This document shows positions 33,954 to 41,840 of a stretch of DNA of 64,000 nt, piece after piece; the stretch's first letter is position 1; each line of letters starts with the position of its first letter. The notes below the pieces were generated by a model that saw only the letters and a program-made list of their open reading frames with translations, was not told the DNA's origin and ran no database searches. The stretch comes from Pelagibacterium montanilacus (GTDB taxonomy: Bacteria; Pseudomonadota; Alphaproteobacteria; Rhizobiales; Devosiaceae): NCBI RefSeq assembly GCF_003992665.1, contig NZ_RZMX01000008.1:186001-250000 (forward strand), read 5' to 3'. The position numbers and the translations under genes are program-made.

Positions 33954-35078
33954 CTAGACGTCCTCTTCCATCAGCTCTTCAAGGTCCACTGGCAGGGACA
34001 CTTCCTTGCCCCGGCGCGCCGAAAGATCCATCGCCATGGTCAGAACGAGGTTCCGGTGCCCGTCCTGCGCGGTAGCGTGCGGCGTCGGCTGTTCCATGCA
34101 GATGCGCTGATACCAGGAGACGGTCTCCTCGCGCATCGGCCCCCAGAGCTGGTCCATGTGCAGATCGCCCGGCGGATAGCTCGTGAGGAAATCCACGTGC
34201 CGGGCCGGCGGGTTGTAGCCATCGGGCACATACCCCCCGCCCTGCTGCACATTGGTGGCGAGGACCAGGTCGCGGTGAGTGTCCTCGATATCGATGACCC
34301 CTTCGGTGCCCACGATGCCGATCTCGAGCCCGTAGACCGAGCCGGGCCACACTTCGGGCAGCCCCCAGGAGATGTTCATGGAAAAGATCGTGCCGTCGTC
34401 CATTTCGAAGATGCCGAAGGTGGAATCCTTGGTGCCCCACTGGCTCATGACCCGGTCGGTGGAGCGGGCATAGATCGACACCGGCGTCTTGCCCTCCATC
34501 AGCCACATGGACATGTCCAGGCTATGGGTGCCCGAGACGACCATGGGGGTCAGGTGCCGCCGATTCTGGGTGCGGCGCACCGTGGCGATGGGCACCATCC
34601 GGTTCATGAAGGCGCGGGTGACCACCGAATGGACGTCGCCGATCTGGCCGGTGATCAGCCGCTCCTTGACCGCGAGGAACCGGCGTCGGAAGCGCTGGGT
34701 GTAGCCCATAACCGCGTCCACGCCCGAGCTTTCGATGGCCTTGAGGATCGAGAGCGATTCCCGCGCATCGGTGGCGATCGGCTTTTCGATGAACAGCGCA
34801 TGGCCGCGCTCGGCGGCACCGAGGATCGGGGCGGCGTGGTTGTTCTCGTCGGTCGCAACGATCACCGCGTTCACTTCTGGACGGTTGAGCAGCTCATCGA
34901 GGTCCGTGGTAAAGAAGTCCGCGCCCGCATCCTCCTTGAGCTTTTCCCCCAGCTCGCGGTTGATGTCGCACAGCCCCATCCATTTGACGCCCGGATAGTC
35001 GCGGGCAATGATCGCCCTGATCCGCCCGATCGTGCCGCAGCCCACGATCGCCAGACCCATTTCCTTTTTCACCGGCAT
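33954..35078 (-). CDS. Gfo/Idh/MocA family oxidoreductase
   Basis: The 374-residue protein starts MPVKKEMGLAIVGCGTIGR behind AAGGGAGGA. GCGTIG at 13-18 binds NAD(P), FIEKPIA near 98 is the family EKP motif, and MVVSGTHSLDMSMWLMEG holds the catalytic His-Asp region. Family members act on inositol, glucose and related polyols. It is monocistronic, convergent with the aldehyde dehydrogenase. Substrate unknown. Confidence 0.88.
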   Translation of the reverse strand: MPVKKEMGLAIVGCGTIGRIRAIIARDYPGVKWMGLCDINRELGEKLKEDAGADFFTTDLDELLNRPEVNAVIVATDENNHAAPILGAAERGHALFIEKPIATDARESLSILKAIESSGVDAVMGYTQRFRRRFLAVKERLITGQIGDVHSVVTRAFMNRMVPIATVRRTQNRRHLTPMVVSGTHSLDMSMWLMEGKTPVSIYARSTDRVMSQWGTKDSTFGIFEMDDGTIFSMNISWGLPEVWPGSVYGLEIGIVGTEGVIDIEDTHRDLVLATNVQQGGGYVPDGYNPPARHVDFLTSYPPGDLHMDQLWGPMREETVSWYQRICMEQPTPHATAQDGHRNLVLTMAMDLSARRGKEVSLPVDLEELMEEDV

Positions 35079-35204
35079 CGCACCATTCCTCCCTTGTGCC
35101 CTCATTACCGGACAACAGGATAGGAAGGGGGGCACCCGGACTGAAATTAAAATTCCTTCTGGACGCTATCAGCGGGGTCCATGGCCGGCAGCGAGCGCAG
35201 CTTT

Positions 35205-35308
35205 GGAGCGTTTCCAGAAAAAGTGGAAACACTTTTCCGGTTCGGAAACGCGAAAAATCAAAGACTGAAAGCTCCTGCTCTGATTCAATCGAAACAGGAT
35301 ATGCTTCA
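35205..35308. repeat. Dispersed palindromic repeat, full copy (copy C)
   Basis: This copy reads GGAGCGTTTCCAG, GTGGAAACAC, CCGGTTCGGAAACGCG and ends with a decayed second hairpin (CCTGCTCTGATTCAA, then TCGAAACAGG). Its right tip supplies the TGA stop of the minus-strand azlD gene. Confidence 0.8.
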
Positions 35309-35653
35309 GGCCGCGTAAAGGCTGACCAGCGTGACGATGGTCACCACCCCCGCCGCGATTCCCACGGGCGTCGACCGGCGCGCAAGGAAATAGGTGACGA
35401 GCCCGGCCGCAACCGCAACCACCCTTGCCCAGAGCGGCACCCCACTCAGCGCCGGGGGTGGCATGATGATCAGCTTGGTGATGACCCCGGCTACCATGGC
35501 CGTGGCGATCGCCCGAACGAGGACGAACACCTCGGACTCCTCGTCGATCCAGCGCGCCAGAACCGCAGCCGCGATCCGCCAGATCTCGGTCGGCACGATG
35601 CCCACGAGCACCAGAACGACAAAGGGCCACCAGGCGCCGAGCGCTTCGGTCAT
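35306..35653 (-). CDS. azlD: AzlD-like branched-chain amino acid exporter small subunit
   Basis: The 115-residue protein has four membrane helices and the AzlD pattern FVVLVLVGIVPTEIWRIAAAVLARW. It pairs with the upstream AzlC, overlapping it by ATGA. Together they form a two-part exporter for branched-chain amino acids or related compounds. Its stop lies in a dispersed repeat, so the 3' end of the transcript carries the repeat hairpins. Confidence 0.85.
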   Translation of the reverse strand: MTEALGAWWPFVVLVLVGIVPTEIWRIAAAVLARWIDEESEVFVLVRAIATAMVAGVITKLIIMPPPALSGVPLWARVVAVAAGLVTYFLARRSTPVGIAAGVVTIVTLVSLYAA

Positions 35654-36381
35654 CGCCTGCTCCTGTGGATCGCGTAGGACATCAGCCCTCCGCCGACACC
35701 GGCGACCAGCAGATCGAGGTCAGGGCCGACCAGCGGTCCCATGATCGGGATCAGCGCCACGCCCCCGACGATGGCCGCGATGTCGGCCCTGCCCTTGGCC
35801 CAGGCAACCAGCGATATGGAGAAGAACAGCGGGGTGAGGAACATGAAGCCCGCCGCGAACTGCACCGGCAGGCTGTCGCTCAGGACGAACCCAAGCGCGG
35901 TGAGGATCGTCGAGACGCCGACGCACACATTGGCAAAGCCCAATAGCCATGGCGTCCGATCCCGCGGACGCAGGCCCGGGAGCTTGCGCATGCCTTCGGC
36001 CCAGGTGATCGTCACCGCGTAATGGGCCAGCCCCAGCCGCCACCACACGCCTCCGTCACGGCGCGGGATCAGCGCCAGCAGCGAGATGGCCATGGGCAGA
36101 AGGCGCATCGAGCTCAGGGTCACGGCCAAGGCGACCGACAATAGGCTCGCCCCCGCGGCCAGCCCCCCGAACATCACGAGCTGGGCCGGCCCCGCCCACA
36201 CCAGCGCGGTCGAAAGCGTCGCCATCCAGAACGAAAAGCCCAAGTCATTGGCGAGCGCGCCCACCCCCATCAGCGAAAACCCCACCACCCAGGCAGGCAG
36301 GATGATCGCGGCGCGCATGCCGCGCGCAAAGGACAGCCACCAGCGATGCCGCCGCGCCTGGCCGAGCCGAGACCGCGTCAT
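35650..36381 (-). CDS. azlC: AzlC family branched-chain amino acid permease large subunit
   Basis: The 243-residue membrane protein has AzlC features (RAAIILPAWVVGFSLMGVGALANDLGFSFW, VWAGPAQLVMFGGLAAGASLL, FFSISLVAWAKGRADIAAIVGGV). The start MTRSRLGQARR is 14 bp after the cupin stop; a longer frame runs back into the cupin gene. It may export an amino-acid-like product or toxic intermediate of the operon it ends. Confidence 0.85.
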   Translation of the reverse strand: MTRSRLGQARRHRWWLSFARGMRAAIILPAWVVGFSLMGVGALANDLGFSFWMATLSTALVWAGPAQLVMFGGLAAGASLLSVALAVTLSSMRLLPMAISLLALIPRRDGGVWWRLGLAHYAVTITWAEGMRKLPGLRPRDRTPWLLGFANVCVGVSTILTALGFVLSDSLPVQFAAGFMFLTPLFFSISLVAWAKGRADIAAIVGGVALIPIMGPLVGPDLDLLVAGVGGGLMSYAIHRSRR

Positions 36382-36395
36382 CGCGCCGTTCGATG

Positions 36396-36815
36396 TCACG
36401 CGCCGGGCTGCGCCTTGTCGCCCGATCCCAGATGGACCACGGTTTCTCCCGTTGCGGCAAAGGTACGCGTGACTTCGCCAGCGTCGTAGATGAACAGCAT
36501 CAGCAACGGCTCGTCGCCCACATTGTGGAAGCAATGGACCTGCCCGGCGGGGATATAGACCACCTCCATCGGTCCCACCGGCCGACGCTCCCCGTCGAAT
36601 TCGGTTTCGGCATTGCCCTGAAGGATGACGATCTGCTCGTCGCAATTGTGGTGGTGCAGCGCAACGCTCTTGCCCACCGGCAGCGTGGTCGTGCCCGTGG
36701 TGACTTCGGCTCCGCAGATGCCTTCATTGCAGAACAGCCGGGTGACCACCCCGCCCCCGCGGTCGAACTCGTCGATCGCATCGAGCGTGCGGACCATTGC
36801 GCGTTTTTCGGCCAT
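36396..36815 (-). CDS. Cupin domain protein
   Basis: The 139-residue single cupin starts MAEKRAMVRTLDAIDEF behind TTAGGAGG. The first cupin motif LHHHNCDEQIVILQG gives ligands near His54, His56 and Glu60, and the second YIPAGQVHCFHNVGDEP gives His94. Small metal cupins of this sort act as isomerases, dioxygenases or sugar-binding accessory proteins. It lies between the Ldh enzyme and azlC in one operon. Confidence 0.82.
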   Translation of the reverse strand: MAEKRAMVRTLDAIDEFDRGGGVVTRLFCNEGICGAEVTTGTTTLPVGKSVALHHHNCDEQIVILQGNAETEFDGERRPVGPMEVVYIPAGQVHCFHNVGDEPLLMLFIYDAGEVTRTFAATGETVVHLGSGDKAQPGA

Positions 36816-36825
36816 TTCCTGCCTC

Positions 36826-37881
36826 CTAAAGTTCGTCGATCCCGTGATGGGTGGCAAGCGCGTTAAGCTTTTCGAGCAAGGGCGCCGCAACCGCGATCCC
36901 TTCGGCGATCCGCTTCTCGCGCGTAGCCAGGGCGCGCTCTCCCGGAATGCGAATGGAATCGAAGCCCGGACGCAGCGCCGAACTCTTCATCTCGTCCCCG
37001 ATCCTGTCGACTTCGCTCTTGAAGGTATCCAGCTCGTTGAAGCTGGCCACGTCGATCGCAACGATGAACTGACCGGTATTGGTCACCGAGTCGTCGTCGT
37101 GATTGTAGTCGATCACGTCCCGCCCCATGGCCGCCCCGTTGAGCGTGCCGGCCAAAAGCCCGAAAATCAGCGACAGGCCGTAGCCCTTGGGTCCGCCGAT
37201 CGGCAGGAGCGAGCCCCCCGCGGCCTTGGCCGGATCGGTCACCGGCTTGCCCTCGGCATCGATCATCCAGTCGTCGGGCATGGTCTCGCCGCGCTGGGCG
37301 GCCAGCTTGACCTTGCCATAGGCGGCAACGGTCGTCGCCATGTCCAGCAGGATCGGCCGCTTGGCGCCGGGAATGGCAACGGCGATGGGATTGGTGCTCA
37401 GCAGCATCTCGATCCCGCCCCAGGGCGCCATGTGATTGGCGCTGCCCACCGCGACGTAAAGCCCGATCATGTCGTGGGCCATCGGCATCATCGCATAGAC
37501 GCCCGCAGCGCCCGCGTGATTGCTGTGGTGCGCGCCGACCCAGCCGATGCCATGAGTGCGGGCCCGTTTGATCGCCTCGTCGGCGCAGCGTTTCATCACG
37601 AGATGGCCGAACGCGTTGTCCCCGTCGACCACCGCCATGGCGCCGCGCTCGCGGTCGATGCGGATATTGGGCGTGGCGTTGTAGCCCCCGGCCCGCAGCC
37701 GCTCGAGATAGCGCGGCAGGCGGAAGATGCCGTGCCCATCGCCGCCCAGAAGGTCGGCCTCGATCATCAGTCGCCCCACGGTTTCGGCGTCGACGCGGGG
37801 CATGCCCTCGGCACCCAGCACCTGCGCGATGAACTGGGAAAGACGGTCAGCGGCTATGGTCTTGGAATTCTGGGAGGTCAT
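36826..37881 (-). CDS. Malate/L-lactate/ureidoglycolate dehydrogenase family (Ldh/YlbC/AllD) oxidoreductase
   Basis: The 351-residue NAD(P)-dependent enzyme of the non-Rossmann Ldh2 family has LLGGDGHGIFRLPRYLERL with His50 and GAHHSNHAGAAGVYA with His118, His119 and His122, where family members keep the catalytic histidine, and GPKGYGLSLIFGLLAG near the C-terminus. It oxidises 2-hydroxyacids such as malate, sulfolactate or ureidoglycolate. It is in an operon with an ABM protein upstream and a cupin and azlCD downstream. Confidence 0.9.
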   Translation of the reverse strand: MTSQNSKTIAADRLSQFIAQVLGAEGMPRVDAETVGRLMIEADLLGGDGHGIFRLPRYLERLRAGGYNATPNIRIDRERGAMAVVDGDNAFGHLVMKRCADEAIKRARTHGIGWVGAHHSNHAGAAGVYAMMPMAHDMIGLYVAVGSANHMAPWGGIEMLLSTNPIAVAIPGAKRPILLDMATTVAAYGKVKLAAQRGETMPDDWMIDAEGKPVTDPAKAAGGSLLPIGGPKGYGLSLIFGLLAGTLNGAAMGRDVIDYNHDDDSVTNTGQFIVAIDVASFNELDTFKSEVDRIGDEMKSSALRPGFDSIRIPGERALATREKRIAEGIAVAAPLLEKLNALATHHGIDEL

Positions 37882-37887
37882 GGCGGC

Positions 37888-38184
37888 TCAAAAATGCTTA
37901 TGGGACAGGTCGAAGTGCTGAACGAAGGGCGGCTTGGCAAAGCAGTGCGATACGCACTCGCGCCAGGCCTGGAAGTCCTCGGAATTGCGGAAATCCACGG
38001 TGTGGTTCTCAAGCGTTTCCCACTCGACCATGAGCAGATAGACCTCGGGCTCCTCGGCGCACCGCCGAACCTGCATGGACTGGCATCCCTTGGCGCGCTT
38101 GAACAGCGGAGCCGCCTTGGCTGCCCCCTCCTCGAAGGCTGCCTCCATCCCCGGCTTGACCTCGATACGAGCGATCTCGAGCAT
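37888..38184 (-). CDS. Antibiotic biosynthesis monooxygenase (ABM) domain protein
   Basis: The 98-residue dimeric ferredoxin-like barrel protein starts MLEIARIEVKPGMEAAFEEG behind GAGGGGAGAG. VYLLMVEWETLENHTVDFRNSEDFQAWRECVSHCF matches the ABM family. These proteins act as small cofactor-free monooxygenases or stress proteins. It is the first gene of the leftward Ldh/cupin/azlCD operon, 6 bp from Ldh. Confidence 0.85.
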   Translation of the reverse strand: MLEIARIEVKPGMEAAFEEGAAKAAPLFKRAKGCQSMQVRRCAEEPEVYLLMVEWETLENHTVDFRNSEDFQAWRECVSHCFAKPPFVQHFDLSHKHF

Positions 38185-38424
38185 GCCTCTCCCCTCTTGC
38201 TTTTCGGCGTGACGCACCGTATCGCCGCGTTCTGGCCAATTGAAATCATATTTGCTTCTACGCGGCATCACCATTGCCGATGATCCGCTCGCCCGCGCTA
38301 GCCGTTTTGATGATCGGGCCTAGCAGACATTCTTATTTCCCAGCCCGCGGCGGACTTGTCACAGTGGAACTCAACAGCCGGGCAGTCGACCCGCGCACCA
38401 TAGACTCAGGAAGCGAGGTTCGCG

Positions 38425-38991
38425 ATGACCAGACAACTGATCGAGTTTGAGAACGGCGCCCCACCCGATCCCCGCCAGTTGCGCAACGCGCTGGGGCGGT
38501 TCTCCACCGGCGTCACGGTCATCACGACCCGCTCGCCCGAGGGCAAGCTTGAGGGCATGACGGCCAACTCCTTCTCCGCGGTCTCGCTCGATCCCCCGCT
38601 GATCTTGTGGTCGATCCGCAACGAAGCGCCCTCCATCAAGGCCTTTCTCGATTCGCGGGTGTTCTCGATCAACATCCTCACCCAGGAGCAGTCCAACCTC
38701 TCCCACCACTTCGCGACGCCCAAGGAAGACAAGTTCGGGGACCTCGAGTTCACCGAGGGCCATGGTGGCTGCCCGCTCCTCAAGGACACGCTGGCACACT
38801 TCGAATGCGATCTCGAGCAGACCGTCTCGGCAGGCGACCATCAGATCATGATCGGGCGCGTGGTGCGGGCGAGCTATGAGGATGCGTCCTCCCCGCTTCT
38901 GTTCAGCGGCGGACGCTACGCGATTGCCGCCCCCCTGCCCAACATCGACGCCACCGCCGATCTGGCCACGGTATGGGACGGGCTCGGATGA
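38425..38991 (+). CDS. Flavin reductase family protein (FMN-binding)
   Basis: The 188-residue protein has the flavin reductase fold signatures LRNALGRFSTGVTVITTRSPEG, GMTANSFSAVSLDPPLILWSIR and FSINILTQEQSNLSHHFA, with FECDLEQTVSAGDHQIMIGRVV at the end. It supplies reduced FMN or FAD to a two-component monooxygenase; the LLM enzyme at 28646-29755 is the obvious candidate partner in this window though not adjacent. Its stop overlaps the next start by ATGA. Confidence 0.9.
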   Translation: MTRQLIEFENGAPPDPRQLRNALGRFSTGVTVITTRSPEGKLEGMTANSFSAVSLDPPLILWSIRNEAPSIKAFLDSRVFSINILTQEQSNLSHHFATPKEDKFGDLEFTEGHGGCPLLKDTLAHFECDLEQTVSAGDHQIMIGRVVRASYEDASSPLLFSGGRYAIAAPLPNIDATADLATVWDGLG

Positions 38992-39563
38992 TCGAGATGG
39001 GCCCTGACCGATACCCCCCGATACCGTCCAGCGACTGGACAGAGGAGCAGAGGCGTTATGCCCAGCCTCTGATCGACGGGCCGCGCGGCGCCGTCATCAG
39101 CCCGTTCGTGCCGCTCTTGCGCAGTCCCGAGCTCATGGACCGTGTCCAGGCGACCGGCGAATATCTGCGCTATCGCAGCGCAATCGGCGTGCGGCTGACC
39201 GAACTGGCCATCCTCGTCACGGCCCGGCAGTGGGACCAGCCCGTCGAATGGGCGATCCACGCCCCCATCGCGCTCAACAACGGCGTCTCTCGGGCGCTGG
39301 TCGAGGCCATCGCTGCGGACCGGCGGCCCGACTTCGAGGACGAAGCCGCCGAGATCGTCCACGACGCCACCATCGCGCTCCTGCGGCACCGCCGGCTGCC
39401 CGATTCGCTCCACGACCGGGCCCTTGCTGCGTTCGGCGAACAGGGTGTCGTCGATCTTCTGGGCATCGTCGGCTACTACACCATGCTGTCGGTCGTCATG
39501 AACGGTGCCCAGACCGAGGTGCCCCGGACCGACGCCCCTCCCCTGGCCGACCTCGGTCGCTGA
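38988..39563 (+). CDS. Carboxymuconolactone decarboxylase family protein
   Basis: The 191-residue protein is coupled to the flavin reductase; the start MIEMGPDRYPP is preferred to an earlier ATG because of the ATGA overlap. GVRLTELAILVTARQWDQPVEWAIHAPIALNNGVSRALVEAI is the CMD helix pair; the usual CxxH redox pair of AhpD-like members is replaced by WAIH. Members decarboxylate lactones or act as peroxidases; without the cysteines a peroxidase role is unlikely. Confidence 0.85.
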   Translation: MIEMGPDRYPPIPSSDWTEEQRRYAQPLIDGPRGAVISPFVPLLRSPELMDRVQATGEYLRYRSAIGVRLTELAILVTARQWDQPVEWAIHAPIALNNGVSRALVEAIAADRRPDFEDEAAEIVHDATIALLRHRRLPDSLHDRALAAFGEQGVVDLLGIVGYYTMLSVVMNGAQTEVPRTDAPPLADLGR

Positions 39564-39580
39564 TCCCTCTTGAAAAGGCT

Positions 39581-39592
39581 TTGTCCGGACAA
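39581..39592. promoter_or_regulatory. Operator palindrome TTGTCCGGACAA, site 1
   Basis: A perfect 12-bp palindrome in the 211-bp gap between the CMD gene and the Gfo gene. It fits the TnGTnnACnA pattern of FadR/LldR-type GntR operators. An identical site is 25 bp further on. Confidence 0.55.
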
Positions 39593-39605
39593 TTATTCGC
39601 ATTGA

Positions 39606-39617
39606 TTGTCCGGACAA
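39606..39617. promoter_or_regulatory. Operator palindrome TTGTCCGGACAA, site 2
   Basis: Identical to site 1, with centres 25 bp apart, so nearly on the same face of the helix as expected for cooperative binding. A TATTAT box lies just downstream at 39623-39628, so both sites would cover a promoter of the Gfo/6PGDH-like operon. Confidence 0.55.
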
Positions 39618-39774
39618 AGTCGTATTATGTCGGCCTTGGTGGGTCAGTGCGGCCGGCGTGCCAACCGCACAGCTTTGCGGGGCGCGCCCTGGCCGTCCGG
39701 ATCGGACGCTGAATTCAAAACACGGACGCGCGTCGCCTTGGGGGCAAGCGTGATCCGGCCAAGGGAGCAAGACT

Positions 39775-40866
39775 ATGAAACAGGTGGAAGTGGCGGTCAT
39801 CGGCACCGGCTGGTGCGGCGGTATCAGGGCGGAGACGCTGTCACGCTCGGCATTGGTGGACAAGCTCCACATCTGCGAAATCCGGCCCGAGCGCCTCGAA
39901 GAGGTCAAGGCGCTGACCAATCCGGCCACGGCCACCACCGACTACAAGGAGATCCTGGACAACCCCAATATCTCGGTCGTCTACATCTCCACCACCCCCG
40001 AGAGCACCCACTACCCCATCGCCCGGGACGCCCTGCGCGCCGGCAAGCACGTCCTGCTCGAAAAGCCCATCGCGATGGAATTTTTCGAGGCCGACGAGCT
40101 CATCAAGCTCTCGCGGGACAACAACCTCAAATTCACGATCGGCTATTCCCAGCGCTTCAACACCAAGGTCGCCTACGCCCGCAAGAAGATCGCCGACGGC
40201 ACCCTGGGCAAGGTCGTCAACGTCATGGTCTCGCGCCACCTCTCGCGCGCCCTGGGCAAGAAGATCGCCTCGCGCGTCCGGCTCTCGCCCGCCGCCATGG
40301 AATCGACCCACGATCTGGACTTCGTCTTCTGGATGCTTGAGCCCGCCAAGCCCGTCCGCATCTATTCCCAGGGTTCCTATGGCTTCATGAAGGACATCAA
40401 CGGGTCCTACGATACCATGTGGACCACGGTAACCATGGACAACGGCATGGTCGTGGTGATCGGCGGCGGCTGGAACCTGCCCCCCAGCTACCCCAATTAC
40501 TGCGCGACCTGGATCGAGATCACCGGCACGGAAGGCCAGCTCTTCCTTGACGACAGCCAGCGCGACAATTGGCTCAACACGGTCTCTGAAGGCACCATGT
40601 TCCCCATGTCCACCATGCCCGGCGAGCAGGTCGACCACGTCTTTGCCGGCCAGATGGGCCCCGAGACCATCCACTTCCTGGAATGCTGCATCAAGGACGA
40701 GCCCGTCATGGTCGCGCCCGAGCACGCCAAGATGGTGATGGAAGCCTACCGCGCCGCGGACCTCTCCGCCGAGATCGGCGAGCCCATCGACCTGCCGCTG
40801 GGCAATCACGCGATCGCCCAGCTCGCCGACCTGATGGAAGCCAACAAGCGCGCCGCACAGAAATGA
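39775..40866 (+). CDS. Gfo/Idh/MocA family oxidoreductase
   Basis: The 363-residue protein starts MKQVEVAVIGTGWCGGIRAETL behind AAGGGAGCAAG. The GTGWCG turn binds NAD(P), LLEKPIA near 96 is the EKP motif, and ESTHDLDFVFWML holds the substrate histidine and aspartate. It is the first gene of a two-gene operon with a 6PGDH-like enzyme, overlapping it by ATGA, and is preceded by the tandem TTGTCCGGACAA sites. Substrate probably a polyol or sugar acid. Confidence 0.88.
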   Translation: MKQVEVAVIGTGWCGGIRAETLSRSALVDKLHICEIRPERLEEVKALTNPATATTDYKEILDNPNISVVYISTTPESTHYPIARDALRAGKHVLLEKPIAMEFFEADELIKLSRDNNLKFTIGYSQRFNTKVAYARKKIADGTLGKVVNVMVSRHLSRALGKKIASRVRLSPAAMESTHDLDFVFWMLEPAKPVRIYSQGSYGFMKDINGSYDTMWTTVTMDNGMVVVIGGGWNLPPSYPNYCATWIEITGTEGQLFLDDSQRDNWLNTVSEGTMFPMSTMPGEQVDHVFAGQMGPETIHFLECCIKDEPVMVAPEHAKMVMEAYRAADLSAEIGEPIDLPLGNHAIAQLADLMEANKRAAQK

Positions 40867-41756
40867 GCGGCGCAACCAGCTACGGCGTCGTCGGGCTGGG
40901 CAATATGGGCCGGGGCGTCGCCGCCAATCTGGAGCGCGCCGGCCTGCTCCACGCCGTCTGGGACGTGGTCCCGGCGGCCGTGGAGGCCTGCCCGGTCCAG
41001 TTGGACACAGCCGCCCGCTCGCTCGAGGCGGTCGCGGTCTGCGAGGTGGTGCTGCTCGTTGTGCCCGGCAGCCCCGAGATCGCGGCGCTCTTTGACCAGG
41101 GCCTGCTCGAGGGCGGCGCGGCCGGACGCATCTTCATCGACCTCACGACCTCCGACCCCGAGCGGACCGCCCAGCTCGCGGCCCGCGCCGCGGCTGCAGG
41201 CTGTGCCTATCTCGATGCCGGCATGACCGGGGGCGCCGCTGGCGCTGCCGAGGGCCGGCTGACGCTCATGATGGGCGGGGACGAGGCGGCCATCGAGCGC
41301 GCCCGCCCGGGCCTCGATGCCGTCGCCTCGCGCATCTTCCCGCTCGGTCCCGTCTCTGCGGGCCATACCATGAAGCTCGTGCACAACATGATCTGCCACA
41401 CGATCCTGCTGGCTACGGCCGAAGGCCTGCGGGCGGCGGAAAAGGCCGGCATTCCGCTCGACCGTGCGGTCGAGGTGCTCAATGCCGGCAATGCGCGCAG
41501 CTTCGTCAGCGAGCGGCGGTTTCCCGACCATATCGTCTCAGGCACGTTCGATGGCCGGTCGCACGTGGCCAACCTCGCCAAGGATCTGGCCATGGCCAAC
41601 GAAATCTTCGCGCGGCTCGGCCAGCCTGCGGAATTCGTGTCGCTGACCTTCCGGCTGCTCGATATCGCGCTGGAGTCGGGCATGAAGGCCGAGGACTTTA
41701 CGCGCCTTTACCCCGAATTCGACGTACTGGTCGAAAAGCACAAGGCCCGATTCTGA
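40863..41756 (+). CDS. NAD(P)-dependent 6PGDH/beta-hydroxyacid dehydrogenase family protein
   Basis: The 297-residue enzyme has GLGNMG at 11-16, DAGMTGGAAGAAEG as the substrate loop and catalytic Lys171 in HTMKLVHNMI. The start MSGATSYGVVG overlaps the Gfo stop; the longer upstream frame lies inside the Gfo gene. It would act on the product of the Gfo enzyme, for example reducing or oxidising a 3-hydroxyacid. Confidence 0.9.
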   Translation: MSGATSYGVVGLGNMGRGVAANLERAGLLHAVWDVVPAAVEACPVQLDTAARSLEAVAVCEVVLLVVPGSPEIAALFDQGLLEGGAAGRIFIDLTTSDPERTAQLAARAAAAGCAYLDAGMTGGAAGAAEGRLTLMMGGDEAAIERARPGLDAVASRIFPLGPVSAGHTMKLVHNMICHTILLATAEGLRAAEKAGIPLDRAVEVLNAGNARSFVSERRFPDHIVSGTFDGRSHVANLAKDLAMANEIFARLGQPAEFVSLTFRLLDIALESGMKAEDFTRLYPEFDVLVEKHKARF

Positions 41757-41781
41757 ACGCCCGGACGGTCGACATCACATG

Positions 41782-41819
41782 AAAAAGGGCGGCTCCGGAA
41801 CCCGGAGCCGCCCTTTTTT
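41782..41819 (+). terminator. Bidirectional terminator between convergent operons
   Basis: AAGGGCGGCTCCGG, loop AAC, CCGGAGCCGCCCTTTTTT, with five A before the stem. It serves the 6PGDH-like gene and the convergent tctC. Confidence 0.88.
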
Positions 41820-41840
41820 ATATCGCTGCAAGCCGGTCGC

